DNA of 64,000 bases, taken from Malania oleifera. Taxonomy: Eukaryota; Streptophyta; Magnoliopsida; Santalales; Ximeniaceae. The notes under the pieces were generated by a model, which was given only the letters and a program-made list of their open reading frames with translations, made no database searches and was not told the origin of the DNA. Below are positions 12,864 to 25,234 of this stretch, piece by piece. Location: assembly GCF_029873635.1 (NCBI RefSeq), contig NC_080422.1, positions 7,285,764 through 7,349,763 on the forward strand, written 5' to 3'. The position numbers and the translations under genes are program-made. Within the stretch, counting starts at the first letter, position 1; each line of letters begins with the position of its first letter.

Positions 12864-13685
12864 CTAGAAATCATGTCTAGCCTTGGCTAAAAGTTTATAG
12901 GCATTAGGGTCAAACCCTTCATCGGTTCTCCTATTCGGGAGTGGACCATGTTCGATTGCCCCCTTTGTTGGCTGGATGAATCCCTTTAATGGTTTGGTGG
13001 TCACCACTAGATCTATCTTTGGCACTGGTAGGGATAGTGCATCCCTCAGAAAGCGAATGTCTTCAGGTTTTAGACTGCCACATATTTCCTTTAGCCGGGG
13101 ATCAATATGGCAACAAAAGGATTCCTCCTTATTATATGACTCATCTTTCTTTAAGCTGCTTCCGATTGTCAAAACCTCTGATGCAATGACCTCACAATTG
13201 TCTGTGTCTATGTAGAATATAGCGTCAACTAGGTGGGCCTCAACTTTGGAGAATGGTTTCAAGTCAGTGTTGACTTTTTGGACACCGTTCTTGTAGTACT
13301 TGAAACACTTATGTAAACTTGACAAAATGATCCCATTTCCATGGATCCAAAGGTGGCCTAACAACATCTTGTATGTTGTTCGCGCATCGATCACATGGAA
13401 TAGGGTGTTGGATGTGAGGTCATCGATGGTAAAGTCTAGGCGGACCATGCCAATCACTAGCTGACCCCCTTTATTGAAGCCTTGAATCATCAATCGACTT
13501 TTGGATAGTTTTTTGATATTGATGCCAAGTTCTTTCAAGATGGTTTTTGGGATGATGTTGACTATAGATCCATCATCAATGAGGCTACGGCCGATCCTCT
13601 GTTCTTTGGCATACCTTAAGACATACAAGGGTCGGTTGTGGGGCTTTGACCCCAACAAAAGATCTTCATATGAAAATGCAATCAT
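12864..13685 (-). pseudogene. Element B aspartic protease region
   Basis: A 273-residue minus-strand frame. It contains the protease flap and active-site neighbourhood (RSLIDDGSIVNIIPKT), then LGINIKKLSKSRLMIQGF and KMLLGHLWIHGNG, the usual layout of Tat-group retropepsins. The C-terminal third (IDLVVTTKPLKGFIQPTKG) is spacer towards RT. The longest surviving frame of element B. Confidence 0.75.
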
Positions 13686-15263
13686 TGAGTAACACGCTAC
13701 ATAGACCTGTTATGCCTAATTGTTGTGCACCGTCGCATCATTCTGGGTCAAAAGCCTTGCCAACTCGTGAAGAGTCAAGATGGCTTGATTTCGTACTCTC
13801 TTAGAGGATTGCATTAAGGAACGCAATTGGGAGTTGGTGAGGAGATCTTGGAGAGTTTTTGATACCTCATCTTCCACTAGGTTGCTTTTGCCATGTTATC
13901 GACACTTAGGCTCCTCCTCAGTGATGTTTATGGACATTATATGGACCGCGACACTTTGGGTCTGTGTGAAGAAGTCTTCAGGAAAGAAATCCATTAGGGT
14001 GATGGGAAAGGGCCTTTTTTGCACCATTTCATCCTCGTCCTTAGTGTCCATGTTTCGCACGACTGTCGTTTTGCGAGACTTCTTTTTTGGTAAAGGTGGG
14101 TGAGACCTTCTTTTGTGTTGCTTCCTTCTTCATGGTGGTGGTGTTGCTAATATCCTCTTTGCTTGGCGTGGTCTTATAGCCTTCACCACGGTCCATCCCT
14201 CCTCAGGTTCCTTATGGATGGCTGAGTATTTTGGCGAGTCTTGTTCATCAAATCTGACATTGGTGTTGGGCCTCGAAGGGTGGACTTCAGCAGCGTACGA
14301 CAAGGCTTGACTTCTCTTACCCTTTTTTACTTTTCCTTGATTTGGTGACGAATATGGACCATCCATCACTGATTTCATCCTCCGATTCTAATAAAGATGC
14401 CCAGACCTTGAGGTCATCGGTCATGAGTTCATATAGAGTTGGGATGTTTGTGTTATCATCCTGGGACATATCTGAATAAGCGTAGACTTATTTGACATCT
14501 TGGTCTACTATGAATTGGACACATATTGCCCCTTTAGGTAACTTGGGCCCTTCCTCTTTTGTCTTGATGGGCTGCTTGGCTTGAGGAAGTGGTGTTTCAT
14601 GCGGTTCCCATTTTGCTATCGGGGTTTGTCGCCTTTTGTTTGCTGCGCGCCAGCATACTTCGATGGTGTTCTACAGGTGTGAGATGTTTATAGGCTCCGA
14701 GGTTCCAAATTAAATGAACCATGGATCCTCCTTTAATGTAGTACTTTGCTGCGTAGGCCTAAAGACCTCGGTTGTGATGGTGGCTTGATTTTCCTCGGCA
14801 ACGTCACCTTTGTCCAGGAGAATCTTGTCTTGATTCTTCAACCTCATGACTAGCTCCTTCAGCACAAAGCATTTCTCTGTTGAATGGCCGACTATGCGAT
14901 GATTTTTGCGGAATTTTGGGTCTTCGACCCTGTGCATTTCATCTGGATGCTTGGGCTCCAACAACTTTATGAGGTACATCAAAGTCCAAGAATTAATATT
15001 TTTTCTGCTCCAATTCTCGCAGTGTTGTCCTTGGCTTCTCTTACCACTTTGGTAGATCGGGCAAGAGTGGAGTATTTGCCTTCTTCTTTGCCCTGATTTT
15101 GATGAGTGTGACATCGACGATCATTGTTTCCTTGCCCTTGGCAGCCTTTTCGATCCTTTTGACCTCCTTCATTTCTCGACATTGGTCCACGTGGAGCACT
15201 AAGTCTTTGCCCCCAAAGGTGGTGATGTTTATATCCATCTCATGAGCTCAAGTTGTGAGTTCC
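13686..15263 (-). pseudogene. Element B gag C-terminal half and gag-protease linker
   Basis: Minus-strand frames at 14710-15114 (HRIVGHSTEKCFVLKELVM) and 14130-14378 (EEGWTVVKAIRPRQAKR). The first resembles the usual gag end of Tat-group elements (H-T-E-C-x-L type motif). Ends at the gttcc duplication of the solo LTR. Confidence 0.65.
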
Positions 15264-17747
15264 TGTTGACCTGATTGGTCACACCCAGTTTTGATTATGA
15301 CAAATGCTCTTGGTACTAATGGTTGTACTGAGAATTGCATGCAGGTTCACCTTGTGCGCGCTTCAGGACTAAAGACTTATTATGATGGCATGCGGTGTTC
15401 GTGCCGATGAATGAAGAACCTTGTGCTGCATTTATATTTATTTTTCAGTTTCTTCATTCTGGGATGTAATTTTATTATGGACTGTACACTCATATGGCTT
15501 GTAATAATTTGCATCATGCATGATAGGTAGATATGCTCAAATTGACCTTAGATTGACCATAGGACCTCCAAATAACATGAAAAACTTTTGTCATAAAATG
15601 CCTAACTTATACAAAGGTTTTTAAATGGTTTTAAAGTTAAAAGAAGGCAAAAACTAAAATTTTCAAAGGGGTCGGTCAACCGGCTTGTCGACCGAATGTT
15701 AGAAATGAATAATTTTCTTACTCAATTGGATGTCATATCAAATCATGTTCAAAATGAAAATTATGGCACTTTACCATAGCTTGAGTTTGATACCAAGAAC
15801 GTCCAAATTGGAGTTACATAGAAAAAGTTATGGTCAAAACACTGAAACGTGTCCGTAAGAGAAAAACTCCCTTCATGTTTCTTCCGTCTCATTGATAGAC
15901 ATTTTTCTTAATCCAAAAGTCATTTTCTTAAAATATGTTCAACATAAAAGTTCTGGAATTTTCTCTTACCTTTCCATTGGTATCAAGAACATCCAATTTG
16001 TAGTTGTATAGAAAAAGTTATGGCCAAAACACTGAATAGTGTCTGTGCAAAAAAGTATAGGCCGGTCGACCGAGCCTTCACTACGATCGACCGAAACTCG
16101 TTGATTTCAGCCCCGGTCGACCGAGCCCTCACTACAGTCGACCGAAACTCCTTTTTTCCAACATTTTAACTACCCGGTCGACCAAAACTTGTAGTTCAAA
16201 AGGTCCTGGTCGACCGAAACCCTCCTGGGTTAACAGTTGACCATCCGGTCGACCGAGAGCTTTTGAACTACAACTACCTGGTCGACCGGAAGGTACTCGG
16301 GAGAATTTCCAGCGGTCTGGTCGAACGAACTAGGCAGTTCAAAATGCCCTGGTCAACCGAAACTCAAAAAATTGGGAAATCGCCCTCTCCGGTCGACCGA
16401 GCCTTTCAGTTCAAAAGTCTCCTAGTCGACCGAGCCATTTGAGTCCTGGTCGACCGAACCATTTCTGGTCGACCGGACCTCTCGGGTTGCCCTGATTTTT
16501 ACCGTGGATAAATATATTTTAAATAGGATTAATTATTTTAAAATGATTTAAAACTTTCTTAATAATGCCCAATAGGTCCCCAACGGTCAAAAATACCTCC
16601 TTGCCTATATATACCCATTCATTTATCATTATTAGCAAGGATTAGCAAACTTGATTAGGGCAAAATTCTCTCAACTCTTAAAACCCTATATTAGCCAAAA
16701 ACTTCTTGCAAACACTCACATACTCTTCAATCTTTATTTCTCTAAGCATTGTGAGTATTTCTATAAGGCTATAGTGCGTAATCTTTCTAGCTAATACTCT
16801 CTTTTGGTATAAAGGTTGATTGATTTTATTTGAGAGTATAGCCTAAAGTTCTTCCACGGATTTCATTTGATAAATCTTGTGTGGGAAGACTTTAAGGGTT
16901 GTGGTTCTTGCATTGTTGTTGCAAAATACCTAAACCTAAATTTTGTGTGCAAAAATCCTTTTGTGAAAAGCTAATCTTTCAAACAACTCCATTGTGCTTT
17001 AGACATTGAAATATCATATTGAGTTTGTTTGATCTATCTTGCTTAGCATATTTGAAACCCTGATCTGATTTTGTGATATTCGAATATTGTGTTTCAAATC
17101 TTTCTTAGATACACACTCTAGATCTTGATTGATTATCATACTTGATTGAGTGTTTAGCACACATTAGAGCACTGAGCATATTTACATATCATTCGTGCTT
17201 GCTTTATTGATTGAGCTGTATTGGTGCACACATCTGCTTTTCTAGAAGCATATTTTCGTGTACAAATTTTATACACATTTGTTGTATTTCCAGGCACGGG
17301 CCTAAAGAGGGAGACTAGCCCTGGAATAGTCCCGGATTGGCTTAGACCCGGTTAGGAAAGCTAGGTGCGTCGTCCTGTTAAGGCGTGTAGGTTGAGGTCA
17401 GCCCCGCTAATTGACCTGGTTAAGGTTGAGGTTAGCCCTGTGTTAATTTGACCTGGTTGTAAACGGTGCCGCTCCACCCTTAAGTGAGTTATTAGTGGAA
17501 TCCTCCTGCTTGCGAGCTAGAGGCGGGGACGTAGGCACAGTTGGCCGAACCCCGATAACATATCGTGTGTGTTCTTTACATTTCCGCAATTTACTTACTG
17601 CACGTGTATGTTATATTGTAAATGATTAGATTTACATTTGCATAGACAGACCCTAGGTTAAGTAATACTGCTTATCTGGTTTAACCTGGGTGATAATTTT
17701 TAAATACCCAATTCACCCCCCCTCTTGGGATTGCACCAAAGCTAACA
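15264..17747 (+). mobile_element. Solo LTR, copia-like family, inserted in gag of element B
   Basis: Begins TGTTGACC at 15264, ends GCTAACA at 17747 (2484 bp), and is flanked by gttcc at 15259-15263 and 17748-17752. The CACCCCCCCTCTTGGGAT block before its 3' end is shared with the U5 end of the copia LTRs at 49988 and 58065, so sense is plus. U3 carries the GGTCGACCGA array (15665-16490) and a TATATATA at 16606-16613. No coding region. Confidence 0.9.
15665..16490. promoter_or_regulatory. GGTCGACCGA palindrome array in U3 of solo LTR
   Basis: At least fourteen copies of CCGGTCGACCGA or one-base variants, irregularly spaced with unrelated bases between. The copy at 16063-16072 (CGGTCGACCG) is a perfect palindrome. 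The array ends about 115 bases upstream of TATATATA. Confidence 0.75.
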
Positions 17748-17752
17748 GTTCC

Positions 17753-18910
17753 TCAAAGGTACGAGGCTTGATACCTTGGAGAATGTAGAGCAACTTCTAG
17801 TGCATCCCTTAGATGTACATCTCCATAGAAGAAGTCTCAGTTAGGCGGTTTTTGCAGTCTAAGCTAAGCGCGCCCCATCTTTTAATGTACTTGACAACTA
17901 GTTCACCTTTTCTTTGTTTGGTGTTGGTGAGCTCCATCACGCTCACAGTGCGTCGGGTGCTAAAGAATCTATTAAGGAACTCTCTCTCAAGTTGTTCCCA
18001 AATGTTAATGGATTCTGGTTCGAGATTGACGAACCACTCAAATGCATTGTCCTTTAGAGACCAAATGAATTACTTCACCAACAAATAGTCGTATGTCCCT
18101 GTGTTGTTGTAGGTTTCGACAAAATGGGCTATGTGCTGCTTTGGATTACCTCTTTCATCAAATTGTTGGAATTTGGATGGTTGATAGCCCAATGGCATCC
18201 TTATCCGCTCAATCCTTTGCGAATAAGGCTTCGCATAGGTTTGAGAGCCTTAGTTGAGCCCACCTTGTTGTAGTTTGATGGTGTTCGCTATCATATCCTG
18301 TAGTTGTTGGTTCAGCTTGAGGTCTTTCAACTGTAGAAGTGTTGGCTGGTATGGCGTGTGAAGCAAAATCGGGAGGATACAATTGCTCTTCGGCAGATTT
18401 AGGTTGAATTTGGGCTTTCCCTTTTAAGAAAGCAATTTGTTGATCCTTGTCTTCCAGGGATTTAACTAGCATTACTAGCTTATTCTCCAACTCGACAATC
18501 CTTTTATCTGTGTTTGTCGCATTTGTAGTTATTATTACGACGGTGGTGTCGACAAATGATCCTTTATGGAAGATTGGGGTAGATGGTTCAGTTGCGCCAT
18601 CCTTGCTTGACCTAGTGGAGTGGTTTTAGGCTTTCCTGTAGAGGGGAGATTGGAGGTAAGTAGTTGCCCCTAAGCTCGATGTCAGTCGATGTAAATGATC
18701 GGCTTCTCCATGCTTCGAGAGAGTCGGGTGACAGTTATGGATCTTGAGGGAACTATCGGTCTTCCGGATTCATAAGTGCTATAGAGGTGAGAAGTTTAGT
18801 TTGTTTGTGGGTCTCTGGCCAGTGTAGCCGAGCAAGGTTGTGGCAACTAGCAATGGAGTGGTGACCTTTATTTTTTTGGCGCCAGCGGTGACATTCTTCC
18901 TTGGTGCCAT
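17753..18910 (-). pseudogene. Element B gag N-terminal half
   Basis: The minus-strand start codon at 18908-18910 opens MAPRKNVTAGAKKIKV. Further on come a coiled-coil-like stretch (MENKLVMLVKSLEDKDQQIA, 18430-18490) and the capsid core (SINIWEQLEREFLNRFF, RTVSVMELTNTKQRKGELVV) at about 17830-18030. Ends at the gttcc duplication. Confidence 0.7.
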
Positions 18911-19824
18911 GTGTTCACCAGCTACAAATTTTTTTTTTTCTTTTTAAGGTCTTTTCGTTTCTTTTTTTCTTCTCCTTTTTTTAAGGCTCTTTATTTTCTC
19001 TTTTGTTTTCTCCTTTTTTTAAGGCTTTTTTTTTTTTAAAGAGGAAGATATGAGAGGTAAAGTCGTCCTATCGGGCGTGCCAAGAATTTGTTCGCTACAA
19101 ATCTCGCATCCTTTGGACTTTATAGGGAGACGAAAAATGCAAAAGAAAATAAAGAAAAATAAAAACTACAAAATATATAGTAGAATGTATATTAAAATTT
19201 TGTAGGTACGACCTTTGATTTATCCTCTAATTAATCCTCCTTTGGAGTTCTTTCGAGGGCCGCAGTAGCTTGATCTCTAGCGAAACGAATCTTGTACAAG
19301 TCTTCACTTTGGCGGCAAAGACAATCTTGTAGGCGAAACTTTGATCACGAATTTGGACGTATTTTTGTGGATTTCAAAGCTAGACCTCTGGATCTTGTGA
19401 TACATACAAGTTCGGTATAAGGGCGTTATTTGAAAAGAAAGTTTGGAGGTTTTTTTTTTTTTTTTTTTGTGAGTTTGAGTAGTTTGGGTGGATAATTTTT
19501 GGGGGAATTTAGTGTTTTGGACAAAAGAATTTTATAGGGTTTGAAGTTTTGGGTGAATTTGTTTAACAGAAGAAGGTAAATCTGGTGGAATATTTTGTTT
19601 GAGGGTTGAAATAAAAATGGCTGGATTTTTAGAGGGCTGATGTGTGGAACTTAGGGACTTTGGAGGACATATTTGCAAAGATGATGAATCTTTTTTCTCC
19701 TTTCTGACCGTTGGTAGACAAAGAAGAAAATTTGACTTTGCCTTTTGTTAGCAAAATAGTTGGTGGTTGTTAGACAATTGAGTAGGTGTGTAGGAGGAAT
19801 AATGAGTGGAGGAAGATTTTTACT

Positions 19825-19859
<35 letters not shown>

Positions 19860-20478
19860 GCTTTATGCTTGATGCTTGATTTTCTTGGTTTGTCCTTTGG
19901 CTTAGCAAGAGGCTTGGGTATTTATAGGCGAGATCCGATCTCATCATCTTCATCTGGTGATGTGGACGCGCAACGAATTTTGGAACCAGCAACACCATTT
20001 TTTTTTTCTTCCATGATGGTGATGTTTTTGTCCGGATACTTCAAATTTGATGTCGTCGGCGAACATCTTTCGCTTGGATGGCGACATTTTTGACAAAACA
20101 AGCTTAGATCCGATGCCAACAACCCTTGGAAATTGCTACCTTTGGACCGACATGCTCAGATCCGGTGCCGATCATGATTTTTCTCCATTTTGGCGGTGAC
20201 ACTTTGGACAAAAAGTATTAGATCTGGCGATTATCTCAACTTTGGCGGTGATACTTTCGGCAAAAGTCTTAGATTCGGCGCCGAATGTGATTTTTCTTCC
20301 TTGACTTTTGAAATCTTTCCACGTCTTTGTAATTTGTATTTTTATATGCATAGAAGTAGTATTTTTGTACATACGTATTTTTTTGTCACTTGTACTCTTA
20401 CAAAACATATTCATATGTACTTGCACTTTTACTTTTATTTTTATTATAGTTTTTTTTATTTTCTTAAAATTTAAGTGT
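18911..20478 (-). repeat. Element B leader and presumed 5' LTR
   Basis: Non-coding. On the minus strand it reads TGTAAACACTTAAATT from 20478, then palindromic words at 19930-20286, a TATA box (TATAAATA, 19919-19926), a GA microsatellite (about 19830-19855) and homopolymer-rich sequence down to gag. The LTR inner border and primer-binding site could not be fixed. Confidence 0.5.
19930..20290. promoter_or_regulatory. TCGGCGCCGA palindrome array upstream of element B TATA box
   Basis: Includes the perfect 14-base palindrome ATTCGGCGCCGAAT (20273-20286), GATCCGGTGCCGATC near 20159-20173 and GAGATC-C-GATCTC (19930-19942). These sit within degenerate repeats of the phrase 'ttggcggtgacactt'. Confidence 0.6.
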
Positions 20479-20723
20479 TTACACGCTCATCTTTAGTACT
20501 AACACCTAATTGAACCAATTGATATAATATTTGTTATTAGTTATTCGATTATGTGTGTTATACAAATAGGTATATAGAGTATGATCCTTTGCATTGCTAC
20601 CAAAAAGGAAATTTTACACCTAGACTTTTGCATAACAATTTGATTCAATTTGATTTTAGTAATGAAGAAAGATGCATGTTGCTGCTAGGACTTGTTTGAT
20701 TTAAATAAAAATGGTTAAATTAT

Positions 20724-22701
20724 AGTTGACTTTGGTGTATTCTGAAGAGGGGGGTGAATTTGGTATTTAAAATTTCTCCCATAGGTTTAACTAATCTAGC
20801 AACAGTATTACTCAACCTAGGGTTTGTCTATGCAATTATAAACTCAATAATTCACAATAGTAAAATACAAACATTCATGTGTTAGAATTTAAAATACATA
20901 AATTAAAAGCATGCACAAGAAATGTTATCGGGGTTCGGCCAATCCTGTCTACATCCCCACCTTGGTTCACAAGCACGATGATTCTACTATGACTCACTTC
21001 ACGGGTGGAGCAACACCAATTATAACCAGGTCAATTAACAGGTCTGACCTTAACCTACAAATACATCTTACCAAAAAGGAACACCTAACTTTCTTAACTG
21101 GGTCTAAGTCAATCTGTGACTATTCAACAGGGCTAGTCTCCCTCTTCAAGCCCACGTCTGGAATACAACCGAATTACAATACAAACCATGTACAATATAA
21201 TGCTTTTCCTACAAGTAGATATGTACCAATACGAATCAGTAATCAATGCACATCAACACAATATATAGAAACTATAAGCTCTGTGCAATAAGTGTCCAAC
21301 TACACTCTTACAACCGTCAATATGCAATAACCACAAAGAGTGTACAATTAATCTATCTTTAAAACCAAGTATCAATATTAATAAATCATAGCAAAAGTTT
21401 CAAATATTTGCAACAAGAGTGTTTAAAATATCTCAAAAATGATTTTCTAAAAAATATAACTCAAAAGATATTTGAAAAGTATGCTTGTAAAAATGTATTT
21501 GCACCATCAAAATACAAGCTTAGTGAGTCTTGCAATGGTGGTGCAAAGACTCACTAGCTACAAGGTTTTCCCACACAAAGAGTATATATTATACCAGGGA
21601 AAAATATTAGCTAAAACTCTCCAACAAAATCAAACAATCAATCTCAAGTAAGGAAAGTTTTGAGCAAGTGTAACTACTCAAGATCACTTAATAACACTCT
21701 CAATAAACTTGGTTTATCAAAGGAATCACAATAGGAAAGTGTATTGGGTTTGTATGTAAAAAATAGACACTTAAATTTTCAGAGAATTTTTAAGAAAATC
21801 TAAGTGCTAATTATGTCTTAATTTTGCAAATGAGCTTGTATATATAGGCATAGACAAAATTATGACCGTTGGGGACTCAATGGGTATTATTAAAATTATT
21901 TTAACCCAATTTAACTTAAATAACCCCGTGTTACTGTGGTTAAAAATATAGCAACTTGAGAGGTTCGGTTGACCGTACTTGAGGTTCGGTCGACCCAATT
22001 GCCAAGTTCGGTCGACCGAGACATTTTTGAACTGTAGGTTTGGTTGACTGAACTTGAGGGGATTTCAGAACCTCCAAGGTTCGGTCGACCGGATTGAGTT
22101 CGGTTGACCGAACTTGGGTGTTCGGTCATCCAGGTTAATTTTCTACTAAAGGTTCGGTCGACCAGGACGTTGGAATCTTCTCACATGTCAGTTCAATCGA
22201 CTAGAGTGTTGCAACTCATTTTAAGGTTGGTCGACCGAAAGGGTCAAACTGTTGACCCTAGGGAAGTTCGGTCCTATTCCTCTAATGCAATGTCACTAAT
22301 CACATGATAATTAGTTCTAAGTCAATAGGGAACTTTTTCATGCAGAGTTGTGTGTCCTAAGGTCAGTCTAAAGCCTTTTGAGAGCCAACCGAAAAAAATC
22401 CAGCGTTGGTAAACTTTCGGTCGACCAAAGGGCAATCCCTAAGGTCCATCTATGGTCTTGAGCTTATAGATCCTACATACATAATATGTACCAATTATTA
22501 TAGACCGTTGGAATTTAAATAATGTTATAGACCCGAATTAAAAACTACAAAGGAATTAAACACTTTGGGACTTCTTTTGCTTCAAGTCAATATGTGCCGC
22601 CATATGATTTTGCCAATTTGATCCTACACACAAATTCGACAAACATTAAATACCTTATATTTGTCATTATAAAAAATGAGATAGAACTCAAAAAGTCAAC
22701 A
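20724..22701 (-). mobile_element. Solo LTR, same family as 15264-17747, opposite orientation
   Basis: Flanked by attat at 20719-20723 and 22702-22706. The left end (agttgactttggtg, then gaagaggggggtgaat) and the segment ggggttcggcc at about 20929-20939 align with the complement of the solo LTR at 15264. The right end aaaaagtcaaca matches the ggccaaca end of the copia LTRs. Clearly diverged from its sister, so an older copy. The 126-residue frame at 20911-21291 is LTR sequence, not a gene. Confidence 0.85.
21960..22432. promoter_or_regulatory. GGTCGACCGAAC palindrome array in U3 of second solo LTR
   Basis: About twelve copies of GGTTCGGTCGACCGAAC variants, for example GTTCGGTTGACCGAAC at 22098-22113. 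The array lies upstream, on the minus strand, of TATATATA at 21839-21846, with CCAACGGTCA between array and TATA as in the sister LTR. Confidence 0.7.
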
Positions 22702-22706
22702 ATTAT

Positions 22707-25035
22707 ATCCAAGTCCCTCAAAGTTTTAATAGTAACAATTTGATTTGTGTTAAAAAAATCTTAATACAATTGGAATTGAAACTTTTTTAAAAATCAAACT
22801 ATTATGATTAGAACTTAATGTAGTGGAGTGCAATTTGGGAAAAAAAAGTGTCATATACTTGCATTGTGATTTACTTAAAAATATTTGGATAATTTGGCTG
22901 AAAGGGTTGTTTTGTTGAGAAACTCAAGGCTAAGCTTTCCTTAATAGACAATAATATTTGTGAATAGAGAATTTTTCAATTGATATTGCATTTTAGGGGC
23001 GTGTTTGGTTATGATTTACAAAACTAATACAACTATAAATTTAATTAAAAATTCTCATTTTCATCTTTAAATAAAATAATATTATAAAAACATGATTAAA
23101 CTAATAAAATTACAAATAATGCACATTAAAAAAATACTATAGTAAAAATAAAGTAAAAATAAAAATAAAATTATAATCATTATTTTACTTAATTGTTATA
23201 CTTTCAAATTTTACTTTACAATTTTGGACATGAAAATTGAAAATTAGTGAAAATATTTTGTAATTTACTTTATTATTATTATTTTTTGAAATTTGTGCAT
23301 ATTTTTAATTTAATTATATTTAAATCCATATGATCATTAGATTTTAATTTTTGTTTAAAAGTGTATAAAATGAATGATTTAATCCAAAAAAACTATTCTT
23401 GAATATTAAACATTTTGACAACAAGTTGCAAAACAATAAAAAATTATAAATCTAGTTTTCAATTTTTTCACAAATGGTTGAAAATCGGCAATAGAAACTA
23501 AAAATTGGTAACATAAATACAAACGTTTTTGTAATCTGCTTCTTCATTGCGCATAATAGAAATAGAAAACAAAAAACATAAGGCAACAACAATACCAAAT
23601 AAATTCTTAATATTTAAGTATATACGTGAGTAGAGTGAAAAATTCATTATCCCAATAGATTGGTCAAAACTCAAAGAACCTTAAAGAACATTGTGTAAAA
23701 CTGGCGAACTATATAGCTAGTAGGTAAACTTTTAGTACATTAAACATTACTCCCTCAACATTAGTCTATGGAATTTAACTCCCTAAACTTTCAAATGAAC
23801 TATAATTTCACCCCTGAGCTCATCTCACCATCAAATAAACTAATTGTTGTTGGGCTTCATGGTCAACACATGAATCCATTTTATAAAATTCCTAGTTTTG
23901 CTCTTGATAGTTGAAATGAAACACTTTCCTTTTCCTCATTTTCTTCCCTTCCTCTCCCTTCATCATCTTCCTAACCAACACATTCTCCACTATTTTTCCT
24001 CATTTTTCGGCTATTGCTAATAGATCAAATTCAAGTCTTGATTTAGGACTCCAAGGTATATATAGAAAAAGGAAGAGCAATGTGATAGATTTTATGATTT
24101 TATTTTTTCATTTGGCTGTAGTAGTCGTAGTGCGAATAAGGAGTTGGGCAGAGCTGTTTGGCAGACCCTTAACTTTGGCGTGCATGTGCTTTCACTTGTT
24201 ATTCATGAAATGGGACCCCACTTACCATTAACATTTTTTATTCGATTGGCGAGGCTAGTAACCCTACCATCCTCATTCCATGCATGTCATTTTTCTTTAG
24301 AAGTAGCACTGTGCCATTGAGCTGTGAAACAAAGGGACAACACCCGAGACACCTCCATGCTTGCTGCCGTTGAGTGGGAGAACTCTTATTTCTCATCTCC
24401 ATCAACTATATTCTCTTCCAACAATAGTGGTTCAACGACCAAATCTCATTTTACCCTTTTCTTTATGCACATTGTAGGCTCTTACTCTAAACCAAGTGCT
24501 CTTATACTATATTGCTAGGCATCTAACCTAGCATTGACAAGCAATCCTAGTCTGCAACATCTTCATGCTCCCATCTAGCAACACCTTCACCTCTTTGCGC
24601 AGTGGTTTGGTTATGTGTGGGATTGCCATGATTGCACCTCTAATGTTGTTGATTGTAGTTGATAGTTGTGCCACCATTTCAAAATCACCTTTGCTATTTG
24701 CCAATATCCTATGATGATACTGTTATAATTGATGTAGATAATGATTGAAATTTTGTGAGTTGAGTCAACAGAGGTAAGGAGAGTTTTCTTTCCAAAAGTT
24801 AGGGTTGGGGAAGTGGGATGCAAGTCGTAAGGAGATTGAAACCTTGGGCTATGGAAATGATAAGGGAAGAAGATATATAAAAGACCAGTGTATTTTTTTA
24901 ACCTAGATATATAAAAATTTTATAAAATAGACTCATGTTTCAATCAAGTATCCCAAGTTTATAAGCTAAAGTTTACTGTAAAATAGGCTTAATAAATAAA
25001 ATACTATACTAGTTTTTAAATGTGACCATTTTTTT
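22707..25035. other. Intergenic stretch upstream of VHA-E
   Basis: AT-rich. Apart from the MITE at 22996-23606, no gene, RNA or recognisable repeat was seen. Short open frames (for example 24324-24518) have no recognisable content. Confidence 0.5.
22996..23606. mobile_element. Harbinger/Tourist-like MITE, degenerate
   Basis: The left end GGGGCGTGTTTGGTTATG pairs loosely with the complement of the right end (GAATTTATTTGGTATTG). It is flanked by TTA on both sides (22993-22995, 23607-23609), the three-base duplication used by PIF/Harbinger elements. AT-rich with no coding capacity. Confidence 0.5.
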
Positions 25036-25234
25036 TTTATAAAATAAAAGATGGATACTCGCCGTATAATTAAAACGTTCGTGAACCGTAACTCTTCGTC
25101 TCCTTGTCATCCATCCTTCACGGTTCGCAATTTGCACACTCCCCTCTCTCTGGAACGAGCAAGGCGCCCTTCAACCACTCGACACGAGCGTCCGATTACC
25201 GACAGACCTCCGATCTCCGCCACCAGATCCGAAT
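25036..25234 (+). promoter_or_regulatory. Core promoter and 5' UTR of VHA-E
   Basis: A TATA-like stretch (ttataaaataaaa) lies at about 25036-25050 in AT-rich DNA. Base composition then shifts to GC-richer, CT-rich sequence (CCCCTCTCTCT near 25142) up to the ATG at 25235, as in many plant 5' UTRs. The transcription start is not visible and is inferred at roughly 25070-25090. An upstream ATG at 25051 would open a frame overlapping the true start, but it falls before the inferred start site. Confidence 0.5.

Larger units (their letters stand above)
10915..20478 (-). mobile_element. Element B: Tat-like Ty3/gypsy, broken, left part outside window
   Basis: Minus-strand element split by element A in its RNase H domain and by a solo LTR in gag. 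From right to left: a presumed 5' LTR (ends about 20478 with gtttaca), gag start at 18910, gag to about 14100, protease (12864-13685), a linker, RT (about 12100-11090) and the start of RNase H (10918-11087). Gag words such as RTVSVMELTNTKQ and the RNase H words QERSLGALLAQENE are typical of the Tat/Ogre branch. Many breaks; older than the elements inside it. The 3' LTR is not in the window. Confidence 0.82.

Noticed and set aside
15665-16490. CRISPR-like regular repeats
   Set aside because: Spacing is irregular, repeats are only 10-12 bases, and the host is a plant. They are LTR palindromes.
20911-21291. 126-residue plus-strand frame
   Set aside because: It is antisense sequence of a solo LTR with matching target duplications. 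No recognisable protein.
24324-24518. 64-residue frame upstream of VHA-E
   Set aside because: Low-complexity serine-rich reading of AT/CT-rich DNA with no recognisable domain.
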